A stretch of 23,062 nt of DNA from UBA5336 sp038526245 (GTDB lineage: Bacteria; Pseudomonadota; Alphaproteobacteria; Caulobacterales; Hyphomonadaceae): assembly GCA_038526245.1 (NCBI GenBank), contig JBCBGZ010000041.1, forward strand, positions 1-23,062, in the 5' to 3' direction. Under the pieces are notes generated by a model. That model made no database searches. It was not told the origin of the DNA and saw only the letters and a program-made list of their open reading frames with translations. Position 1 is the stretch's first letter. Each line of letters begins with the position of its first letter. Made by a program: the position numbers and the translations under genes. Positions 14,905-20,874 of this stretch are shown piece by piece.

Positions 14905-16116
14905 ATGCCAACCGCTCCCCTGCCCAGTTCCCATGCTCCGCCCCCGCCGTTTCCGGATATGACGGGGCGCACGATTTTGCAGGTGATTCCCGAATTGAGT
15001 GCGGGCGGCGCAGAGCGCACCGTTCTGGAAGTTGCGGAAGCGATCATATCTGCGGGCGGGCGTGCCCTGGTGGTCAGCGCAGGCGGCAGATTGGTCCCGG
15101 ACCTTGAGGCACTGGGCGCGACGCACATTGCCATGAACGCCAAAACGAAGAATCCGTTCGCCGTGCGAGGAAATGCCAACCGCCTGGCAAAGCTGATCAC
15201 GGCGGAAGGGGTCGATATCATCCATGCCCGCTCGAGGGCACCTGCCTGGAGCGCTTTCTGGGCCGCTGAAAAGACGAATATTCCCTTCGTCACGACCTAT
15301 CACGGCGCCTATTCAGCCCGCACAAAGCTCAAGCGAGCCTACAATGCGATTATGGCGCGGGGCGCGCGCGTGATCGCCAACTCCGAATGGACGGCGCGTC
15401 AGATCCGTGCCGAGTATGACATAAAGCCGGACCGACTGGTCACCATTCCACGCGGCGTGGATCTCATGGCGTTCGATCCGTCCGCCGTTTCAGCCGAGCG
15501 GGTTGCGGGTCAGAGGGCGGCCTGGGAATTGGATCTCCCCGAGGATGGACTTTGTGTTCTCTTGCCGGGGCGGCTGACGGGCTGGAAAGGCCAGGGCCTT
15601 GCGCTGGAAGCCTTCAGCCGGCTCACGACGGACGAACTAGCCCGCTTGAACCTCGTCCTGCTGGGAGATGCCCAGGGGCGCAGCGAGTATGTGCAAGGCC
15701 TGATGGATAACGCCAAGGCCCTGAATATTAACCATAAGGTCAGGTTCATGCCCCATACCGGAGACATGCCCGCCGCCTATCTCGCCAGCGATATCGTTTT
15801 GTCCGCCTCGACACGTCCGGAAGCCTTTGGCCGGACCTCGGCGGAAGCCTCCGCCATGGGGCGTCCGGTAATAGCGCCGGACCATGGCGGCGCCCGCGAG
15901 ACGGTCATTGAGGGTGAAACCGGTACGCGATTCTCGCCCGGCGATCCGGACGGCCTGACTGCAGCCCTGCGCACATTGATCTCCATCGGACCGACCGCCA
16001 GGGCGGCCATGGGGGAAGCTGGCCGGCGCCATGTGACTGCGAATTATTCAAAGCGGGGGCTGCAACATGCCACGCTTGAGGTATATTCCACCTTGTTGGG
16101 TGGGTTGAAGACGTAA
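14905..16116 (+). CDS. Glycosyltransferase, GT4 family (GT-B fold)
   Basis: This is a 403-residue cytoplasmic or membrane-associated glycosyltransferase of the GT4 (GT-B) type, probably acting on a cell-surface polysaccharide or glycolipid. The N-terminal domain has TILQVIPELSAGGAERTVLE (23-42, the glycine-rich acceptor-side loop) and TYHGAYS (131-137). The C-terminal domain has VLLPGRLTGWKGQ (218-230) and the nucleotide-sugar-binding EX7E motif EAFGRTSAEASAMG, followed by a GGARETV loop. Substrate cannot be told from the sequence. The ATG at 14905 gives the longest product but has a weak ribosome-binding site. The ATG at 14959 (residue 19) is a good alternative because conservation starts there. 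It diverges from ybgC and is followed by a GT9-type gene after 15 bp. Confidence 0.88.
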   Translation: MPTAPLPSSHAPPPPFPDMTGRTILQVIPELSAGGAERTVLEVAEAIISAGGRALVVSAGGRLVPDLEALGATHIAMNAKTKNPFAVRGNANRLAKLITAEGVDIIHARSRAPAWSAFWAAEKTNIPFVTTYHGAYSARTKLKRAYNAIMARGARVIANSEWTARQIRAEYDIKPDRLVTIPRGVDLMAFDPSAVSAERVAGQRAAWELDLPEDGLCVLLPGRLTGWKGQGLALEAFSRLTTDELARLNLVLLGDAQGRSEYVQGLMDNAKALNINHKVRFMPHTGDMPAAYLASDIVLSASTRPEAFGRTSAEASAMGRPVIAPDHGGARETVIEGETGTRFSPGDPDGLTAALRTLISIGPTARAAMGEAGRRHVTANYSKRGLQHATLEVYSTLLGGLKT

Positions 16117-16131
16117 GTGTAGAGTCCGTCC

Positions 16132-17199
16132 ATGCCGCAGGTTCAAGCCGCCCAATCCCTTCCGACACCGCAAAATCCAGGCGCGGCAGCCACACATATT
16201 CTAGTGGTGCGCCAAAGCGATCTTCGCGGGTTCATCCTGGCGCTCGGCGCTCTGGAAACGCTGCGCCGCGCCCATCCAAGGGCTCGAATCACAGCCATCG
16301 TTCACCCGGAACTGGAAGCCTTTGCGGAGCTTTGCCCCTTTGTGGACGACGTGATCTGCGACCTTGAGCACGATGACAAGCGTCGCCGCGCTGCACGCGT
16401 CACCAGCCTGCGCCGCACCGATTTCGACATGGTCTATGATCTGGACGGGGACCTGCGCAGCGAAACCCTCCTGCGCGCCCTGAAACCGCGTTTTGGCACT
16501 GGGCCGAACAGCAGCGGGCCGACCCATAGCGCCACCTTCTCAGGGGCATCGAAGCCCGGCAGCGTCAGTGAGATACAGCGTTTGTCCGGGCAGTTGATCC
16601 TGGCCGGTGTGGAATTCACGCGTATTCCCGTGCCCAGCCTGAACTGGGTGCGTCCCAAGCTGGGGAACCCGCCCCGTTTATCCCCGACATATTACGGCAT
16701 TTCCGGCCGGTTTGCCCTGGTCTCGGTGAACAGTGAGGCCACTGGCGCAGAGCTTTATTGGCCGCAGGACGCCGTCATTGACCTATGCCACCATCTCGCC
16801 AAGGGCGGCATTACCCCGGTGCTCACAGGGCCAAAAGATGCCGGCGCCCTGGCCCAATCCGTTGAAATGTCCGTGCGTGAAGCGAAAAACCTCGTGGCCC
16901 GGGCTGATGTCAGCCAACTGATTGCCCTGAGCGAAGAAGCGGACATCGCCATCGGCCCGGATGGCGCGGCGCTGCAAATGGCCGGGCTGGCCGGAACGCC
17001 CTGCTTGCTTCTAACCACCACAAAGGCCGCCCGTGCCGGTTTGGACACCCCCTATTCTGCGCCGTACATTACAGTTCACGCAAAGAAACTGTCTGACATT
17101 CAGACCGAGGCGCTCTGGCAAACGCTGACCTGTTGGCAGCAGGCCGGAATCGCGATGACGCTTGAAGAATCGCCGATAAATCGGCATATTGGCCTTTGA
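16132..17199 (+). CDS. Glycosyltransferase family 9 (heptosyltransferase-like) protein
   Basis: The 355-residue product looks like a GT9 heptosyltransferase-type enzyme, which transfers sugars to lipopolysaccharide core or related glycans at the cytoplasmic face. Visible signs are the N-terminal ILVVRQSDLRGFILALGALE (23-42), the AIVHPELEAFAELCPFVDDV region (55-74), VSVNSEATGAELYWP resembling the family sugar-nucleotide region, LTGPKDA, and the late IALSEEADIAIGPDGAALQMA block with AGTPCLLLTT. The family normally has a clearer GASxxxKxWP element. Here it reads NSEATGAELYWP, so donor specificity may differ. It lies 15 bp after the GT4 gene and 27 bp before the infC start, so the glycosyltransferases probably share a transcript with translation genes. 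Confidence 0.82.
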   Translation: MPQVQAAQSLPTPQNPGAAATHILVVRQSDLRGFILALGALETLRRAHPRARITAIVHPELEAFAELCPFVDDVICDLEHDDKRRRAARVTSLRRTDFDMVYDLDGDLRSETLLRALKPRFGTGPNSSGPTHSATFSGASKPGSVSEIQRLSGQLILAGVEFTRIPVPSLNWVRPKLGNPPRLSPTYYGISGRFALVSVNSEATGAELYWPQDAVIDLCHHLAKGGITPVLTGPKDAGALAQSVEMSVREAKNLVARADVSQLIALSEEADIAIGPDGAALQMAGLAGTPCLLLTTTKAARAGLDTPYSAPYITVHAKKLSDIQTEALWQTLTCWQQAGIAMTLEESPINRHIGL

Positions 17200-17212
17200 A
17201 TCCGCAGCTACC

Positions 17213-17229
17213 AAAGGAGTAAAGTCATA
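17213..17229 (+). promoter_or_regulatory. Strong ribosome-binding site and ATA start codon of infC
   Basis: AAAGGAG (17213-17219) lies 7 nt before ATA (17227-17229). Between the in-frame TGA of the preceding gene (17197-17199) and the first ATG at 17344 there is no ATG, GTG, TTG or CTG in this frame, so the rare ATA is the only good start for a complete IF3. Confidence 0.9.
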
Positions 17230-17766
17230 GCTCGCAGACCCCACGCGGCCGCACCGCAGAAGAAAACCGGCCCACGCATCAACCGTGATATCCGCGCTGA
17301 GAAAGTCCTTCTCATCGACGAAGAAGGCGAAAAACAAGGCGTCATGCCCCTGATGGCAGCGTTGGACGCCGCACAAGAAGCCGGGCTCGACCTGGTGGAA
17401 GTGTCGCCGAACCAGGAAGTCCCGGTCTGCAAGATCATCGACTATGGCAAGCTCAAATTCGAAGAGCAGAAGAAGAAAGCCGCCGCGCGCAAAAAGCAGA
17501 AATCTGCTGATCTGAAAGAGATCAAGATGCGCCCGAACATCGACACCCATGATTACATGGTGAAAACCAAGTCGATGACGCGCTTTTTCGAAGATGGCGA
17601 CAAGGTGAAAGTCACGCTCCGGTTCCGCGGCCGGGAAATGGCGCACCAGCATCTGGGCATGGAACTGCTCAAGCGAGTGCAGAGCGATTTTGACGAAGTG
17701 GCCAAAGTGGAACTCGAGCCCAAGCTCGAAGGCCGCCAGATGACCATGGTCATGGCGCCGCGATGA
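17227..17766 (+). CDS. infC: Translation initiation factor IF-3 (ATA start)
   Basis: IF3 binds the 30S subunit, blocks early 50S joining and rejects non-canonical start codons. The 179-residue product starts at ATA and has the N-domain GPRINRDIRAEKVLLIDEEG (15-34), the block VMPLMAALDAAQEAGLDLVE, VCKIIDYGKLKFEEQKKK linking to the C-domain, then KEIKMRPNIDTHDY and KVKVTLRFRGREM. Starting at the first ATG (17344) would remove 39 residues including the conserved N-domain start, so it is wrong. IF3 genes in other bacteria also use rare starts (AUU in E. coli) so that IF3 represses its own translation, and the same control is likely here. The stop overlaps the next gene as ATGA. The canonical infC-rpmI-rplT order follows with one small gene inserted. 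Confidence 0.97.
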   Translation: MARRPHAAAPQKKTGPRINRDIRAEKVLLIDEEGEKQGVMPLMAALDAAQEAGLDLVEVSPNQEVPVCKIIDYGKLKFEEQKKKAAARKKQKSADLKEIKMRPNIDTHDYMVKTKSMTRFFEDGDKVKVTLRFRGREMAHQHLGMELLKRVQSDFDEVAKVELEPKLEGRQMTMVMAPR

Positions 17767-18128
17767 TACGCGCGTGGCTGGTCTGCCTGGCCAGCCTGGC
17801 CCTTGTCTCCTGTGGAAGCGCACCGGGCGAAGGCCAAAACGGTGCGGGGATCCACACGGATGCCCTGCCGCCTGCAGAGGCGCAAAGCGATGATGCCATG
17901 GTCCAGCCCGAATGGGACACTCTGGACCGGGTCGGCGCGGACACGTGCGGCATGCGGGTTGTGCGTGGGTTTCTGGGCAAACCGGCGGCGGACATTCCCG
18001 CCGAGCGCTTGCCGGAAATCTTCCGCATCCTGGCGCCCACGGACCAGGCGACGATGGATTACATCCAGGCCCGCCTCAACGTGCTGACCGATGAGGACGG
18101 CATGATCATCGGCTTCAAGTGCGGTTAG
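17763..18128 (+). CDS. Putative lipoprotein with peptidase inhibitor I78-like domain
   Basis: The 121-residue product has a lipoprotein signal with lipobox LVSC (C17), then a Gly/Ala/Asp-rich spacer, and a C-terminal domain (about 57-121) that resembles the I78 family of peptidase inhibitors: DTCGMRVVRGFLGKPAADIP, then IFRILAPTDQATMDYIQARL, ending NVLTDEDGMIIGFKCG. The paired cysteines near each end (C62, C120) are typical. The family is small, and members such as the Aspergillus elastase inhibitor block serine proteases; what this one inhibits is unknown. It begins inside the infC stop (ATGA overlap), so its translation is probably coupled to IF3. A 149 bp gap follows before rpmI. Confidence 0.8.
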   Translation: MIRAWLVCLASLALVSCGSAPGEGQNGAGIHTDALPPAEAQSDDAMVQPEWDTLDRVGADTCGMRVVRGFLGKPAADIPAERLPEIFRILAPTDQATMDYIQARLNVLTDEDGMIIGFKCG

Positions 18129-18187
18129 CCCACATTCCGGGTTGATTCCCCCACGCTTTTCAGTCATTACACGCGGCTTCGGGCGCA

Positions 18188-18211
18188 GGGCGAACGGCAT
18201 GCCTTCGCGCC
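18188..18211 (+). other. Possible leader hairpin upstream of rpmI
   Basis: In the 149 bp gap before rpmI, GGGCGAA (18188-18194) can pair with TTCGCGCC (18204-18211) with one bulged base and a loop containing GGCATGCC. L20 represses its own operon through leader structures in other bacteria. Whether this hairpin does so is a weak inference. I see nothing else certain in the gap. Confidence 0.25.
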
Positions 18212-18277
18212 TCTCAACACAAAGCAAGCCAGGGCCGCCACTCTTCATGGCGTGAGCTCGGCGATAAGGAGTTTGAA

Positions 18278-18478
18278 ATGCCGAAGATGAAGACCAAGAA
18301 GGCCGCTGCCAAGCGGATCAAGATCACGGCGTCAGGACGCCTGAAAGCGGGCGTGGCCGGCAAACGCCACCGCCTCATCAGCCACAACGGGAAGTACATT
18401 CGCCAGAACCGCGGCACCAAAGTGCTCGCCAAGGTCGATGAGCCCCGCGTGAAAAAGTACCTGCCCTACGGCCTTTAA
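18278..18478 (+). CDS. rpmI: 50S ribosomal protein L35
   Basis: The 66-residue, very basic protein of the large ribosomal subunit shows the L35 pattern MPKMKTKKAAAKRIKITASG at the start, then KRHRLISHNGKYIRQNRG and the C-terminal VKKYLPYG. Length is normal. The ribosome-binding site AAGGAG lies 8 nt before the ATG. It stands directly before rplT, as in almost all bacteria. Confidence 0.99.
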   Translation: MPKMKTKKAAAKRIKITASGRLKAGVAGKRHRLISHNGKYIRQNRGTKVLAKVDEPRVKKYLPYGL

Positions 18479-18520
18479 ACCGACCTGATCTTGACCCGAA
18501 TTTGACGAGGAGGCCTTTCA

Positions 18521-18883
18521 ATGCCCCGTTCCCGTAACAAAGTGCCTGCGCACGCCCGCCACAAGAAAATCCTCAAGGCCGCCAAAGGCTATCGCGGCCG
18601 CCGGAAGAATACATTCCGCACCGCCCATTCCGCCGTCTGGAAAGCCGGCGAGTACGCCTATGTCGGCCGCAAGGTGAAAAAGCGGAAGTTCCGCAGCCTC
18701 TGGATCCAGCGCATCAACGCCGCCGTGCGCGAGCATGACGACACGCTGACCTACAGCCGCTTCATCGACGGCCTCACCAAAGCCGGCATCGACATGGACC
18801 GCAAAGTCCTCTCAGACCTCGCCATCCGCGAGCCAGAAGCGTTCGGTGCGGTGGTCGCGCAAGCGAAAGCGGCGCTGAACTAA
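18521..18883 (+). CDS. rplT: 50S ribosomal protein L20
   Basis: The 120-residue protein is L20, an early-binding protein of the large ribosomal subunit that also acts as a translational repressor of its operon in well-studied bacteria. Visible family signatures are ARHKKILKAAKGYRGRRKN (12-30), the conserved AYVGRKVKKRKFRSLWIQRI block (45-64) and RFIDGLTKAGIDMDRKVL. The ATG is preceded by a strong GAGGAGG site, 42 bp after rpmI. A perfect hairpin terminator follows 23 bp after the stop codon. Confidence 0.99.
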   Translation: MPRSRNKVPAHARHKKILKAAKGYRGRRKNTFRTAHSAVWKAGEYAYVGRKVKKRKFRSLWIQRINAAVREHDDTLTYSRFIDGLTKAGIDMDRKVLSDLAIREPEAFGAVVAQAKAALN

Positions 18884-18906
18884 GCTGTTTAGCCTTCGGC
18901 ACAGAC

Positions 18907-18942
18907 AACGTCCTCGCTGCCACAACAGCGAGGACGTTTTGA
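18907..18942 (+). terminator. Intrinsic terminator after rplT
   Basis: AACGTCCTCGCTG (18907-18919) and CAGCGAGGACGTT (18926-18938) form a perfect 13-bp stem with a 6-nt loop CCACAA, followed by TT and a T-rich stretch. It lies 23 bp after the rplT stop and about 65 bp before pheS, ending the ribosomal-protein transcript and making pheS a separate unit. Confidence 0.85.
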
Positions 18943-19007
18943 TTCTGCTTCCAAATCCAAGATTGGCTGTTTAGACACCGTCAAAAAGCCTAGGGCATCG
19001 CACTAAA

Positions 19008-20081
19008 ATGACCGATATCACCACCATCGAAACCGAAGCGACAGCGGCCATTGAGGCTGCCAGCGACCTCACCGCCCTCGACGCCGTGCGTGTGGCCGAG
19101 CTTGGCAAGAAGGGCCGGGTGTCGGGCCTGATGAAGACGCTGGGCAAGATGAGCCCCGGAGAGCGTCAGGAGATGGGCCCGAAGCTGAATGCCCTCAAAG
19201 AGCGGGTCGCCGCTGCTGTGGAGGCACGCAAGACGGTGCTGGAGGACGCAGCGCTTGAGGCGCAGCTCGCGAGCGAAACGATCGACCTCTCCCTGCCCCA
19301 TCGCCCGGAGCGAGTCGGCGCGCTGCACCCCGTGATGCAGGTGTTCGAGGAAATCGCGGCCATCTTCGGTGATATGGGCTTTTCCGTGGCTGAAGGGCCT
19401 GACATAGAGGATGACTGGCACAATTTCACCGCGCTGAACTTCCCCGAAGGCCACCCGGCGCGCGAGACCCACGACACGTTCTTCATGGCGCCCGATAGCG
19501 AGGGAAAGCAGAAGGTGCTGCGCACGCACACCTCGCCCGTCCAGATCCGCACGATGACCGATGGCGAGCCGCCCATCCGCATTATTGCGCCAGGCCGGGT
19601 CTACCGGAATGACTGGGACGCGACCCACACGCCGATGTTCCACCAGGTCGAGGGCCTCGTCATCGAGGACGGCATCCATATGGGCCACCTGAAGGGATGC
19701 CTGATCGATTTCGTGAAGGCCTTTTTCGAGATTGACGACGTCGAAAGCCGTTTCCGGCCTCACTTCTTCCCGTTCACAGAGCCAAGCGCGGAGATGGACG
19801 TGAAATACCGCCGCGATGGCGAGACCATCAAGATTGGTGCAGGCGAGGCCTGGATGGAGATCCTGGGCTGCGGCATGGTGCACCCCAAAGTGCTGGCCAA
19901 TTGTGGCATTGACCCGGAAAAATACCAGGGCTTCGCATTCGGGATGGGTGTCGATCGCCTCGCCATGCTGAAATACGGCATGCCGGACTTGCGCCCTTAT
20001 TTTGAGGCCGACCCCGCCTGGACACGCCATTACGGATTCAAGCCCTGGCTGACCCCCAGCGTGAGCGGCGGGCTGAGCTAG
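19008..20081 (+). CDS. pheS: Phenylalanine-tRNA ligase alpha subunit
   Basis: PheS is the catalytic subunit of the alpha2-beta2 enzyme that charges tRNA-Phe. The 357-residue product has an N-terminal coiled-coil arm (about 1-85) with VAELGKKGRVSGLMKTLG, then the class II aminoacyl-tRNA synthetase core: HPVMQVFEEIAAIFGDMGF, motif 2 RVYRNDWDATHTPMFHQVEG, and motif 3 GFAFGMGVDRLAMLKYG. Length is normal. The ATG at 19008 has only a weak ribosome-binding site (TAGGG, 12 nt away). It follows an intrinsic terminator, so a promoter should lie in 18943-19007, but I cannot fix its boxes with confidence. Unusually, pheT does not follow directly. Confidence 0.98.
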   Translation: MTDITTIETEATAAIEAASDLTALDAVRVAELGKKGRVSGLMKTLGKMSPGERQEMGPKLNALKERVAAAVEARKTVLEDAALEAQLASETIDLSLPHRPERVGALHPVMQVFEEIAAIFGDMGFSVAEGPDIEDDWHNFTALNFPEGHPARETHDTFFMAPDSEGKQKVLRTHTSPVQIRTMTDGEPPIRIIAPGRVYRNDWDATHTPMFHQVEGLVIEDGIHMGHLKGCLIDFVKAFFEIDDVESRFRPHFFPFTEPSAEMDVKYRRDGETIKIGAGEAWMEILGCGMVHPKVLANCGIDPEKYQGFAFGMGVDRLAMLKYGMPDLRPYFEADPAWTRHYGFKPWLTPSVSGGLS

Positions 20082-20133
20082 GCATACAGCACGGCCCGTC
20101 CTAAGCTGTTCCCGTTTGCAAAGGGAGCAGGCT

Positions 20134-20778
20134 ATGGGCGATGGCAACAAGGTCGAGTTTCTGGTTGCGGTCTGTGCGCTGATTGTGTCCGCTGCGGCCG
20201 TATGGATTGCCTGGGACCAGGCACGGCTGTTGCGCACCCAGCAGAGCGCATCTGTCTGGCCGCTGATACAGATTTCACAGAACACGGACTATTCCGGCGA
20301 TGAAATCACCTACGATCTCGTGCTGGAAAACGCAGGTATCGGCCCGGCCCTGATCGGGTCTTACCGACTCGGTGTGCCGGAGATGGAAGACCCATCGGTT
20401 GTGGACTTTATGGGATACCTCCTGCCCCGAGAGACTTTCCCCAACGCCCCCCACACCTATGCAGAGATTGACGCAAGGGTCCTGCGGCCCGGCGCGCGTA
20501 TCACCTACATATCCGCCCGTTGGGAGGACACACCAGAGCGCACGGCTCTGTTCCGGGCACGGCTGGAGGAGTATATCTCCGGCCGCCGCCCACTGCCCGA
20601 GATTGAGGTCTGCTATTGTTCCTTGCTGGACGAATGCTGGGTATCGCGCTCTGAGCAAGACGACGTGAAGCCAAGGGCCGTGAGCGATTGCACGTCCTTG
20701 TCCCCGCCAAGCCGTGGGCCGAGACCCTCACCTGTAAGGGAACAAGGCCCGCAAGATGCGGCAGACTCACCCGCATAA
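20134..20778 (+). CDS. Uncharacterised membrane-anchored protein between pheS and pheT
   Basis: This is a 214-residue protein of unknown function. One membrane helix (about 8-27) follows a short N-terminus, and positive charges just after it (ARLLRTQQ) suggest that the rest is cytoplasmic. A beta-rich domain follows with WPLIQISQ and the pattern DLVLENAGIGPALIGSYRL, which recurs in many uncharacterised bacterial proteins that combine a short anchor with an N-x-GxGPA strand pair. Further along is a Cys pair in EVCYCSLLDECW. The last 30 or so residues (after about 184) are Ser/Pro/Arg-rich and come from a stretch with inverted repeats, so they may be non-conserved. I chose the ATG at 20134, behind AAAGGGAG, over a TTG at 20116. 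It lies 52 bp after pheS and 96 bp before pheT. Confidence 0.72.
   Translation: MGDGNKVEFLVAVCALIVSAAAVWIAWDQARLLRTQQSASVWPLIQISQNTDYSGDEITYDLVLENAGIGPALIGSYRLGVPEMEDPSVVDFMGYLLPRETFPNAPHTYAEIDARVLRPGARITYISARWEDTPERTALFRARLEEYISGRRPLPEIEVCYCSLLDECWVSRSEQDDVKPRAVSDCTSLSPPSRGPRPSPVREQGPQDAADSPA
20696..20747. repeat. Imperfect inverted repeat in the tail of the pheS-pheT intervening gene
   Basis: CCTTGTCCCC (20696-20705) is nearly the reverse complement of GGGAACAAGG (20738-20747), with one mismatch. Between them GGGCC/GGCCC and CCCT/AGGG pairs could form nested hairpins. It covers the Ser/Pro/Arg-rich C-terminal codons. It may be a short palindromic repeat inserted into the gene end. No second copy was seen in this window. 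Confidence 0.35.
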
Positions 20779-20874
20779 GGCGCCCAATCGCGCCCATGGG
20801 TTGAGACTCCGGGCAAAATGCGCGACTAGGCATCCTTTCGTCAGACCCACACGCCGCACCGGGGCATTTGCGCC

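Noticed and set aside
18990..20285. A 431-codon minus-strand frame opposite pheS
   Set aside because: It lies across pheS and the start of the next gene. The protein shows no family signature, and pheS is certain.
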